Source: Bacteroidales bacterium (GTDB lineage: Bacteria; Bacteroidota; Bacteroidia; Bacteroidales; Bacteroidaceae). From it: a stretch of 47,782 bases of DNA. The notes below the pieces were generated by a model, which worked only from the letters and a program-made list of their open reading frames with translations, was not told where the DNA came from and searched no databases. Every line of letters begins with the position of its first letter. Position 1 is the stretch's first letter. The position numbers and the translations under genes were made by a program. The DNA lies in contig SFPF01000003.1 of NCBI GenBank assembly GCA_004552155.1, positions 1 to 47,782 on the forward strand. Direction: 5' to 3'. Of the stretch, positions 18,114-27,100 are shown one piece after another.

Positions 18114-19190
18114 TTAATACAAAAATCCGAAGAGCCAAAGCGGTATCTCCTGCTCGCGGCCGAGTTCTATGTTGTACTTGGCGTAGATGATGTCCTCGCC
18201 CTGGCGCACGTGGCGCGGGCGGTCGCAGACGCAGATTTGCGTGCCCTCGTTGATATTGAAAAATCCCTTGCGCCTGCCCTTCTTCACGGAGTGGTGCCGC
18301 CAGAGGGAGTTGACAAAGAAGGTTTCCATAATGCTCTGCTCGTCCATCTGCGGCGTTTCGATGGCATACATCAGGTTGGCATCGTGCATATAAATCACCG
18401 TGGGTTTCTTGGCCATGGAGTCGCCCTCGCGGTACACCATATTAATCAGGCGTGCCTCTTCAAGGTATTTCAGGTAGTTCATCACCGTGGCGCGCGACGT
18501 GCCTATTTCCTCGGCGAGGCGGCTCACGTTGGGCGCGTTGCCGTTGTCGATGGCGAGGAGGTAGAGCAGTTTCTTGATGCGCGAGAGATACCACCTCAAT
18601 CATGTTGTTCATAGCTTTGAGGAGGGCTTCGGTGAAGTTGTGGTTTTCGAGGAAGAAGGGATAATAGCCGAAGCGCAGGTAGTCGCCGAAGAGTTTCCAC
18701 GGGTGTACCTTCGGAATGATAGATTTCAGGATTTGCTTGTGCGAGAAGAGCAGTTCGTCGAGCGTGTAGGCTTTGAGTTGCAGGCCGCATTTGAGATTCA
18801 CATACTCTCGGAAAGAAAATCCGTGGAGCACGTAGGTGTGGCTAATCTTGGAAAGTTCCGAAGCGTCGCCGCCCTCGTCGGGGAAGACGGAGGTGGTGGT
18901 GTAAACGATGCGCAGATACGGATATTTATGATAGCACTCGCACAGCTGCTCGCGCCAGTTGGGCAACTTAAACGCCTGGTCTTGTTGAGGTTGATATACA
19001 GGCACTGGCGCAGGCGGCTGTCGAAATATTCCTGCGCATATTGCAGCAGGAACGACGTGCGCCCCACGCCTCGCGGGCCGCGGATGCCAATCAGGCGGTA
19101 ACTCCAGTCTATCGTGTCCATCAGCGACCGGCGCACGGGAGCGTTGACGTGTTCAAGGAGGAAAGAATGTGCTTGGTAAAATGGTTCCAT
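18114..19190 (-). pseudogene. AAA ATPase (DUF4143-type), broken twice
   Basis: Starts at ATG 19190 (MEPFYQAHSFLLEHV). Walker A is GIRGPRGVGRTSFLL and a GFSFREYVNLK segment marks the sensor region; the C-terminal half has a wHTH (SRLAEEIGTSRATVMNYL). The first break near 18979-18986 joins YINLN to DQAFKLPNW, skipping about 26 residues that include the usual Walker B-side segment. The second near 18588-18594 joins MIEV to YLSRIKKLLYLLA, skipping about 11. Both change frame. Three pieces of an otherwise well conserved protein remain. Related in architecture to the ATPase at 0.5-1.8 kb. Probably assembly collapse or a decayed copy. Confidence 0.78.
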
Positions 19191-19290
19191 ACCTTTGGCA
19201 TTAAGTGGTCGTATATACCGCGATGCCAGGGGCATCGGCGCGGGTGTTTTTACATAAGGAGGCGTTTAAGGCGAGTTGGGGCGCTTTTAA

Positions 19291-19570
19291 TAAGATAGGC
19301 TGCGGCTCGGCAATTTCATAATGTCGGCTGCACTCGGCATAGCCCGAACAAGTTCGGCTCTGCGCTCATTTGCACGCCATTTTAAGCAAACTTAATTGCA
19401 CTCGCCTTGCACTATCTTTGCGAAACGCCCGCAAATGCCGAGCGCGCTTTACCGTTTTTTTGTCGTTTCTTATAAGGGAATGGGCAAAAAGCGCCTCTGG
19501 CGCGCTGCAAAGATAGTGCAAGGCGAGTGCAATTAAGTTTACTTAAATTGCCGAGCCGCAGCCTATCTTA
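19291..19570. mobile_element. MITE-like inverted-repeat element, about 280 bp
   Basis: Outer arms of 26 bp are perfectly complementary (19291-19316 and 19545-19570). Inner arms of 40 bp are complementary with one mismatch (19382-19421 and 19507-19546). An 85-base loop separates the inner arms. Each inner arm ends with TATCTTTGC toward the loop, an exact -7 box match, so two promoters may face each other. No open frame is inside. On the right the inner and outer arms are contiguous; on the left they are separated by 65 bp, described separately. Confidence 0.75.
19317..19381. mobile_element. Nested 65-bp insertion in the left arm
   Basis: Comparison with the intact right arm shows an extra 65 bp here, bordered by ATTT on both sides, a possible 4-bp target duplication. 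Its core (CACTCGGCA, a GCCCGAAC/GTTCGGC hairpin, GCGCTCATTTGCACG) resembles the small repeat at 39.73 kb. Confidence 0.6.
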
Positions 19571-19682
19571 TGCAAACCGCCCCGCACCCTTGCTTCCTAT
19601 ACAATATTATATATACACGCGCGCGGACAAGAGGCCGCGGTCGCGACCCACCCTTGACAGCCCGTGGCACAAACGGGCCCGT

Positions 19683-19714
19683 TTTGGCGAAGCCGAACAA
19701 AAATCATATCTTTG
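19683..19714 (+). promoter_or_regulatory. Consensus Bacteroidetes promoter
   Basis: TTTG at 19683-19686, 20 bases, then TATCTTTG at 19707-19714. The best -33/-7 match in the window after 37.96 and 13.2 kb. It points toward an immediate hairpin, not a gene. Confidence 0.7.
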
Positions 19715-19720
19715 CAACAG

Positions 19721-19757
19721 CAGAAAGAGGAAAAGCGCAGGCTTTTCCTCTTTTCGC
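19721..19757 (+). ncRNA. Candidate tiny RNA or attenuator hairpin
   Basis: Starting about seven bases after the promoter, AAAGAGGAAAAGC (19724-19736) pairs perfectly with 19741-19753 around a GCAG loop, followed by T-rich sequence. A transcript would be only about 35-40 nt if terminated here. The AraC gene at 20161 is 400 bases downstream, so a leaky attenuator is an alternative. The rest of 19571-20160 has no gene; 19780-19850 shows two CTTATATGA repeats 24 bp apart, similar to the flank of the 21-bp arrays. Confidence 0.4.
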
Positions 19758-20160
19758 GTTTTAGGGGGCCAACTATCTTATATGAGTGGAAAAATTGTCT
19801 TATATGACCGTAAAAATTATAAGCAAGCCCGTGAAAATTTGCTCGGAGATAATTTTTACGAGGTGCTTTATCGCGAAAAATTCCTTTAAGTTCGCCAGAA
19901 ATTTCTCGGAGCAAATTCTTCTTTTCTTAATTATCCCTAAATCTTCGCGCCCCATCGCCTTAACGATTGCAAACGCGCCGCGAACGCTCTGCGCAGGCAG
20001 CAAAGGAGCATTAACAGGTTTTTGCTTTAAGCGTGCGCAATGAAGGCGGGCGGCGCGTAATCGTTTTTCTCCGCCCCATAGCAAACAAAAAAGTGGGCAG
20101 GACAGGCGGACGGATGCTAATTTTTGCGTAATTTCGCAACCGCACTATCGGAAAACACTT

Positions 20161-21315
20161 ATGCCTATTATAGAAGCTCTGGCGCATTATCTGCGCGGAT
20201 TCAGCACCTTTTTCTTCTTCTACTGGACCTATTATTTCTTTCTCCTGCGCCGCAGGGGCAGGTTGCTGCGCCTCGTGTTTATCTTTTCCCTTTGTCAGTC
20301 GCTGGGCTACCTGAAAGATGCAGTTTTCCTCTTTCCGCAGTTCTCGCACAACCACAGGGTGGACGATATCGTTAGCCTCACCGACCTTTGCCTTGTGCCC
20401 TTGGCGTGCAGCCTGTTCTACGAGGTGACGCGACCTGGCAGGTTGCGCATCTGGCAGATTGCAGGGCTGTGCCTCCCGCAGGCGGCGTTCCTGATTGCTT
20501 ACTTATTGCTGCCGCAGTCGGGCATAATATTTCTTGCCTGCCTCTTTGCTGTCTCAGTGAGCCTTGTCACGATGGTTTTGGTGGCAATTTTTGCGTGGCG
20601 GCACAGCAAATATCTTAAAGCCAACTATTCATACACTGAGGACATCGATGTGCAATGGGTGGTGCTGTGCGCAGGCGGCTACTTTGTGCTGTGCGTGGCG
20701 TACCTCGCAGCATTCAGCGACCCCTCCTGGGCAGGCGAGTGCCTGTTTTGCCTCATCAACATGGTGATTTGGGGCGTGGTGAACCTCTATGCGCGCCGCC
20801 ACCGCGTGCTGATTCTCCATCCCAGCGGCTGCGACACGCTGCTGCCTTCTGGCTTAGAGGTTTCTGTAGGCATGGAAGCCGCTGCCATGGGTGCGTTTTC
20901 CGCGGCAGTACCCGCCAAGAACGCAGTACCTGCCGAATCTGTGCCGGAAAGCCAACCCGCAGAGGCGCCGGCAGCGCACGATACGCCCTTGTCGCAAGAC
21001 CTTCTTCGCCTCATGGAAGAGCGTAAGCCTTATCTCAACCCCAAACTCACGCTTGCCGACCTCGCGCAGGAGATGCACATCAACCGAACGTACCTCACCT
21101 CTGTGCTCAACCGCGACATCGGCAAGACGTTCTACGACTTCGTCAACGAGTACCGCATCGCGGAGGCTTGCGCCATCATCGACGCCCTGCCGCCATCGGA
21201 GCGCCCCAAACTCGCCGACGTGGCGAGCCGCAGCGGCTTTAATTCGCTCTCCACTTTCAAGCGTTCTTTCCTCAAAGTGAAAGGCATGCTCCCCAGCCAA
21301 TACGGGGAGAGGTGA
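20161..21315 (+). CDS. Membrane-anchored AraC family regulator
   Basis: A 384-residue protein. The first roughly 215 residues hold about six to seven hydrophobic helices (GFSTFFFFYWTYYFFLL; GIIFLACLFAVSVSLVTMVL; WVVLCAGGYFVLCVAYLA). A linker rich in Ala/Pro follows, then a C-terminal AraC HTH domain (LTLADLAQEMHINRTYLTSV and LADVASRSGFNSLSTFKRSF, ending GMLPSQYGER). This multi-TM plus AraC design is frequent in Bacteroidales and suggests sensing within or across the inner membrane. It precedes the surface-protein locus in the same direction but is separated from it by a strong terminator, so it may control that locus in trans. That is inference from position only. Confidence 0.85.
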   Translation: MPIIEALAHYLRGFSTFFFFYWTYYFFLLRRRGRLLRLVFIFSLCQSLGYLKDAVFLFPQFSHNHRVDDIVSLTDLCLVPLACSLFYEVTRPGRLRIWQIAGLCLPQAAFLIAYLLLPQSGIIFLACLFAVSVSLVTMVLVAIFAWRHSKYLKANYSYTEDIDVQWVVLCAGGYFVLCVAYLAAFSDPSWAGECLFCLINMVIWGVVNLYARRHRVLILHPSGCDTLLPSGLEVSVGMEAAAMGAFSAAVPAKNAVPAESVPESQPAEAPAAHDTPLSQDLLRLMEERKPYLNPKLTLADLAQEMHINRTYLTSVLNRDIGKTFYDFVNEYRIAEACAIIDALPPSERPKLADVASRSGFNSLSTFKRSFLKVKGMLPSQYGER

Positions 21316-21367
21316 AACGACCAATACCACTACCACATAACCCAAGCGCATGATGTGCGTCAACTGC

Positions 21368-21404
21368 AAGGACATTCCCCTAAAAAAGGGAATGTCCTTT
21401 TTTT
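21368..21404 (+). terminator. Terminator of the membrane AraC regulator
   Basis: AAGGACATTCCC (21368-21379) pairs perfectly with GGGAATGTCCTT (21388-21399), followed by TTTTT. Confidence 0.9.
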
Positions 21405-21516
21405 GCAGCATGTTTTATAGGCCCTAAAAATCGTCACTGCAACAAAATCAATCGTCAATAAAACAATTTTTCACGTTGACGGCTTTTTTGTAATAAAGTG
21501 TTTATGGGCTTTTCGA

Positions 21517-21524
21517 TAAATTTG
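21517..21524 (+). promoter_or_regulatory. -7 promoter box (TAAATTTG) of the surface locus
   Basis: Exact TAnnTTTG match just upstream of the small Gly-rich gene. A TTTG lies 26 bases further up, more than the usual 19-21. Transcription would start near 21531, which argues for the second ATG (21560) as the start of the small gene. Confidence 0.5.
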
Positions 21525-21559
21525 CATAAAGGTCTTATATGAAAAACAACGTTTCCCAT

Positions 21560-21769
21560 ATGAAGCAGAGCAGTAAAAAGCAGTACGCGCCGCCCGCAAT
21601 GCGCATCACTGATTTGTTTCCCGAAAGCCGCATTTTGCTTTCGGGCTCCACGGGCGGGGGCGGCTCAATATCGAGCGGCGGCGACTCAAAGGACAATCCC
21701 AGCACGCCAGACCCAGCCACAAACAAGAAGCAAATCTCCGACGAGGCCTGGGAGTGGTTTAGGTCGTAA
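21560..21769 (+). CDS. Small Gly/Ser-rich protein of unknown function
   Basis: A 69-residue protein from ATG 21560 (MKQSSKKQYAPPAMRI); ATG 21539 would add seven residues. The N-terminus K(K)QYAPPAMRITDL resembles short Bacteroidales proteins of the pattern MKK-x-Y-x-x-P-x-x-x-V/I that are often found beside exported-protein genes. A Gly-rich centre (SGSTGGGGSISSGG) and a polar, acidic C-terminus (ISDEAWEWFRS) follow. No signal peptide, no cysteine. I do not know its role; it may be a small partner or a peptide precursor of the surface locus. Confidence 0.6.
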   Translation: MKQSSKKQYAPPAMRITDLFPESRILLSGSTGGGGSISSGGDSKDNPSTPDPATNKKQISDEAWEWFRS

Positions 21770-21831
21770 GGGAAGATCACTGAGAAATTATTAACTGGGC
21801 GCATGCATACGCCATCACAAACAAAAAGATT

Positions 21832-24045
21832 ATGCGCATTCCCATTTTACAGATATTACTTTCGATGCTCCTGTCCGTACTTCCTGCCGCAGCGCAGGGC
21901 GTGGAGGCGTGGACTTATTCCACCGCCAAACCGACGGAGATATGCTCCGCGGGTACGGGCTCGGCGGACGACCCCTATCAGGTGACCGCCGCGCAGCAGC
22001 TGGCCAACATTGCCTACCTCGTGAACGAAACGGAGGAGACGTTTGCCGGCAAGTATTTTATTTTGAAAAACGACATCGTGCTCAACAGCGGTGTGCTGAC
22101 AGCCGTGGCGGGCGGCACTGCCGGCAGCTTGCAGCAATGGACACCCATCGGCCGCCGCGCCAATCCTGACGACGATATCCACAGTTTTTGCGGCTCGTTC
22201 AACGGCGACGGGCACACCGTGAGCGGACTCTACATCGACAACAGCAGCAAGGGCGTGGACTTCCTGCGCTACACGGGACTATTTGGAGCGGTAGGCATCG
22301 GCGGCTTGCTACACAATATATATATATGTGATGCCTACATTGCCGAAACCGTATGCCGCGCCGGCATTCTCTGCGGCTACGCCTACACCGAAGGCACGGC
22401 CGTGACCGACTGCACCGTGCGCGACAGCAAAATCAAGATATTCAAGACCGGCGCAGGCGGCAGTTCCTCCGCCGCCTATCAGAGCGGCTACATTGGCGGC
22501 ATCGCCGGAGCCATCGGCGGCAACGGCGAGATTGCTTTCTGCACGACCGAGAACGTCGTCATTGAGCACGCCGACGGCCACAACGCCTACATCGGCGGCA
22601 TCGCCGGTGCCGTGGCAGGCAGCGTGGGCTTTTGCAGCACGGGCGGCAGCATCGTTATCGGCAACGACGGCATCACCGACGACACCTCCAAGCGCTATGC
22701 CGGCGGCATCTGCGCACAGGTCGGCGGCCTCGTCACCGACTGCCTGGGCGCTACGGACTTCACCATTCAGGACAATGCCGATGTCAATGCCGCGGGCATC
22801 TGCTTCTCAAGCGGCAGCGCGGTGCTGCGCTGCGTGAACCGCGGCTCGTTTGCCCTCTCTTCACCCACTGCGGAGGAAACTGAGTTGAGCGATGTCATGG
22901 CAAGCGGTATCTGCATGGGCGCAACCGCCGTGAGCGACTGCGCCAACTATGGTAGCTTCACCCTTTCGGGCTATACGTCCGTGGCCGCCACGCCGCCCTC
23001 CCTCGCGGGCATCTATCTGAATTATACCGGCACGGAGGAGGCGGCTTCCTTTGCCCGCTGCCTCTGCGTGAGCACCGCCAACAATTTCCCGGCAGAACTC
23101 ACGGGCGTGCGCATCGCGCCGATGATTGCCTCGGGAACAATCCCCGAAGTAACGCTTTGCTACTACTATTTCAGCGATTACACTACCCAGGCCACCGACT
23201 TGGGCACAGCCAAAACCAAACTTGATTATTTCAAGGGCGCATCGCTCCTCTCCAGCCTCAACAGCAAGGGCGAATGGGCGGCAACATCAACCGACGGTCT
23301 GCCCGTGCCGCTTGGTTTCGACGCTTTGGGCAGCACTTTGGTTCTGGACGAGCTTTCCTCGCACCAGTCCTCGCTTCTCGCCCTCTGCCACGGGCGCACC
23401 ATGCCCACGGTGGTGTGGCGGCGCACTATGTTGCTTAATGCCTGGAACACGCTCCTCGCCCCCTTCGCGCTCTCGGCCGACGAACTGCACGCCGCGTTCG
23501 GCAGCACGGGTCTTTACCTCGAGCAACTTAAAGCCGTGCGGGAAGAAGATGCCTATGTGACGCTCTCGTTCGGCAACGTGCTCCCCTCGGGTGCGCTGCA
23601 AGCGGGCACGCCCTACCTGCTTTGGGTGTCGGAGACGGGCAAGGCCCTTTCGCGCTACACGTTCACCGATAAGACCATTCAGGCAGGCATCGCGCCGATC
23701 CGCGTCTCCACGCCCGACAATTACGTGATTGAGATGACGGGCTGCTACGACCGCGCCGCCCTGCCCGCCAACAGTTATTATATTCAGAACGATAAGTTTT
23801 GGTTCATCAGCGACAGCCCCACCGTCACGTCGAAAGGCTATCGCTGCTACTTCACCGCAGCCGAAGGATTATCGCTCACGCGTGCCATGGTGCGCCACGG
23901 CGACGACACGACGACGGCTCTGCCAGTTCCTCTCGCCTCTTGCCCCGCGCCTCTTGCCCCTTGTTACACCCTCGACGGCCGCCGCGCCAGTACCCATACG
24001 CGCGGCATTGTCATTGCCGGCGGCAAGAAAATCATGATAAAATAA
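21832..24045 (+). CDS. Exported GLUG-like repeat protein
   Basis: A 737-residue protein with a signal peptide (PILQILLSMLLSVLPAAAQG). The N-terminal segment DDPYQVTAAQQLANIAYLVN and the later FCGSFNGDGHTVSGLYID are typical of the beta-helical GLUG/filamentous exoproteins. Repeats such as GYIGGIAGAIGGNGEIAFC and AYIGGIAGAVAGSVGFC follow, with spaced Cys. The C-terminal third is a beta domain, and the last residues CYTLDGRR...RGIVIAGGKKIMIK match the same tail as the 11-kb exoprotein. Likely surface-exposed and adhesin-like. It precedes the giant gene by 72 bases and is probably in one operon with it. Confidence 0.8.
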   Translation: MRIPILQILLSMLLSVLPAAAQGVEAWTYSTAKPTEICSAGTGSADDPYQVTAAQQLANIAYLVNETEETFAGKYFILKNDIVLNSGVLTAVAGGTAGSLQQWTPIGRRANPDDDIHSFCGSFNGDGHTVSGLYIDNSSKGVDFLRYTGLFGAVGIGGLLHNIYICDAYIAETVCRAGILCGYAYTEGTAVTDCTVRDSKIKIFKTGAGGSSSAAYQSGYIGGIAGAIGGNGEIAFCTTENVVIEHADGHNAYIGGIAGAVAGSVGFCSTGGSIVIGNDGITDDTSKRYAGGICAQVGGLVTDCLGATDFTIQDNADVNAAGICFSSGSAVLRCVNRGSFALSSPTAEETELSDVMASGICMGATAVSDCANYGSFTLSGYTSVAATPPSLAGIYLNYTGTEEAASFARCLCVSTANNFPAELTGVRIAPMIASGTIPEVTLCYYYFSDYTTQATDLGTAKTKLDYFKGASLLSSLNSKGEWAATSTDGLPVPLGFDALGSTLVLDELSSHQSSLLALCHGRTMPTVVWRRTMLLNAWNTLLAPFALSADELHAAFGSTGLYLEQLKAVREEDAYVTLSFGNVLPSGALQAGTPYLLWVSETGKALSRYTFTDKTIQAGIAPIRVSTPDNYVIEMTGCYDRAALPANSYYIQNDKFWFISDSPTVTSKGYRCYFTAAEGLSLTRAMVRHGDDTTTALPVPLASCPAPLAPCYTLDGRRASTHTRGIVIAGGKKIMIK

Positions 24046-24060
24046 ATCATGATAAAATAA
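24031..24060 (+). repeat. Perfect 15-bp tandem duplication spanning the stop codon
   Basis: ATCATGATAAAATAA occurs twice without interruption. The first copy contains the last codons and TAA stop of the GLUG-like gene. Confidence 0.9.
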
Positions 24061-24081
24061 AACGGGATAGTAAACATATAA

Positions 24082-24095
24082 ACTCGTCTACTAAT
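24082..24095 (+). repeat. 8-bp minisatellite remnant upstream of the giant gene
   Basis: ACTCGTCTACTAAT is a short member of the NTACTCGT family, ending 22 bases before the start codon, in the same orientation as other copies relative to the downstream gene. Confidence 0.5.
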
Positions 24096-24117
24096 AAAAC
24101 ATTAAAACATATATACT

Positions 24118-27100
24118 ATGAAACGTATCAACACATCATTCTGGCGCATCAGCCTATTCCTATGGCTGCTCTGCCTGCCTTTGGCAACCTTTGCCGAGGA
24201 CTTCATTAACAAAGAAGGTGCGATGATGGCCTATCAAGGCAGTTCGCAGTCGTCAATCAAGATGAAAATCATGTTCGACGACTGGGGTAGTCGGCATTAT
24301 TATGTGGAAAAGCTGACGGTTATAGCAAAGTACACCGATGCTAACAAGAACCAAAAAGTAGAATCACTGCTATTTTTGCGTTCAGGTTCTTCATATGACG
24401 ATGACGAGGCAAAGAATGTCATCAATCACGGCACCTCTGGATATGCCCATGATTATGATAACAACAAAGAAGCAGATGCGCTTTGGTGCGGTATTCAGGC
24501 CTTGAAAGGCACAGTAATCGTCACAAATGGTTATTCTGGCACTTTCACCTCCAAGAAAAATAACACGTTCCGTGGTTCGTCCAACTATACGTTGAGCAGT
24601 AGCGATACGCAGCAGACCGCCTGTTGGATTAACAATAAGGTGCACAGCGGACAGGTGTCTGCCGAATTGGAATGGTTCGCGCCTGTGGAAATGGCAGGTG
24701 CAACAGATGTTCAGCTTATTGCCCGTTATGAATGTTCCGGCGCAAGCGATAATCCCAACCGCCTGCTATCAACTATGACTTTTACCATTGCGGAACAGGA
24801 GACGATTATCAATATTTTAGACCCGATGCTCTCTACCGACGACCTGCATCCCAACAAGATCGCCGTGAATTATTACACCACCCAAAGCCTTACGGGCAAT
24901 ATCTCGTGTACCTGGAATGAAGATAGCATCAGAGGACCGCAGAGAACGATGGCCGTTACCGAAACGCCCGCCAACAACTTCGGCACCATCTATCTTGATG
25001 CCGACAAGGAATACTATAATTTCAAGATCAAGGGGAACTATAAGTACAATTCGGGAAGCAATCCCACGCTCACGGAGTCGGCTCCTTATGCCTATATTCC
25101 TTCTTATCGGCAGATTAAGTTTGCGGAAGCTCCGGTCATGGCGTTTGACAATCAGGGTTCTGTCAATCTGAAATTTACGATAGACCGCCCGGAAGGCAAG
25201 GATATTTGGGACAATATTGACTTTGTGGAGGTGGAACGCGCTTTCAGTCCCGACTTTTCAGATGCAGAGTCTATCGGGACTTTTACTCTTGAAAACGGCG
25301 AGGCAGAATACACGCTTAAAGATTCTTCTAATGTGTTGCTGCAGCATTACAATAAAAAAAGTTCAGATTGGAATACCGATTACCCGAAGGCTTATTATCG
25401 CATAACGCGTAGTTCTTCGCAGATATGGAGCAATAGGGGTTGGGCAACCGATTCGCTTACCCTGCTCTACACCTATGGTTTCATCACCCCTACTTATTAC
25501 TCTCCCGTACTCAACAAATCGAAGGATTGGGATAAAAACCATACGGCACTTTTCTTGGTTCCGAAGGAAAACATAAGTCTAAAAGATTCGACTTCTATAA
25601 GAGGTAAAAAAGCGTATGTAGATGTTATTTGGAACGAAGAGGTTGCCAAATGGGTGTTGAAATATCAAGGCCTTTATAAAGATGCCGAGGGCAACCAAAA
25701 GACGGCAGAATTCAGCCAAGACATCAGCCTTGAAGAATTGCTTTCGGGCGACTCTATCAAGGTACAACTGGAACGCCCCTGTATGCAATACAAGGATTTC
25801 AAATTGTGTTGCGTGCCTCAAGAAGGATCTGGGCAGTTAACCAGGCTGCACGTCATGGATTGGAGTTTGGAAACTTATCATATTAAGGATAAGTTCTATT
25901 ATGACTCTGCGGGAAAGGTGGAAAACCTGCAAGCCTCTCGCGGTTATTACAGCAACAAGGTAAATCTTCAATGGGGAGCTGACGGCGGCACTATTGACCG
26001 CTACACCTTGGAGCGCCGCAAGTACACGCTATATGGCGAGACATGGCAGGTTGTTGCCTCTAACCTTACCGAACAGTTCTACACCGACACACGCATCACG
26101 CCGGGCACGCTCTACGAATATCGCGTAAAGGCGATTTGCGAGTGCAATGCCACGGTGATTGAAAACATTAGCGACACCTGCTACGGCTATGCCTCTGCCA
26201 CGGGTACCGTAGATGGTTACGTGCGCTTCCCCGACGGCAACGGCGTGCCTAATGTGGAAGTCATCGTGAATGGGGTGTCTTCGGTTGGTGATAATAAAGT
26301 TGCCATCTTTGACGGTACCGGGCCTTATGCAACATCCTACTATGTAGCCAGCGAAAGCACAACGCCCCAACCCCAGAGTTTCACGGTTCAAATGTGGGTG
26401 AAGCCGCAAGATATTCGAAACGAGATAACACTCTTTCGTTTCGGTGATTATAAGTTGCAACTTCAACCTCATGAATGGCATAATACCTTTAGATATAGTA
26501 AATCTTTCAAAGTGCGCGGCAGCGAAGGGGAATCTGTTTTGGCATCTGCGCAAAAAGATATATTTTCCAAAACTTTCTATCATCTTACGGCAACATACGA
26601 TGCAGGTACCGATAGTATTAAGATTTATCTAAATGGTGAGATCAATGCATTGATGAAGAGCACGGTGAAGCCCGCTGGCACTGGTCAGCCTGCCTATCTG
26701 GAGCTTGGTGGCGAAGCAACATTCCTCAACAATCGACAACTCATTGCATTAGATAATTATCTGATGCACGGCAGGTGCGTGTATGATGATGTACGCCTGT
26801 GGAACAGGGCACTTTCGCCTTCGGAAATCAAGCAGAACTATTCGCGCATCCTGGGCGGATCAGAGAATGGGTTGATGCTTTACTGGCGTTTCGACGAACA
26901 CGATTTCAGTGCCAGCAATCCCTTGAGCAAGCGCATAGCCGACTATACCAAACACGGCGAATACGATGTGCAGCATATGGACGGTATCGTATATCGCAGG
27001 CGTACCGATATGGGCACGCAAGTAATAGACGGTAAAACTTATTATAACTGCGAAGAGAAAGACCTGAAAGGAGGCATGGCTTCAGATAACGGATTGGGCA

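Noticed and set aside
19527..19889. A 120-codon plus-strand frame
   Set aside because: It runs through the inverted-repeat arm, a promoter and a terminator hairpin and has no coding character.
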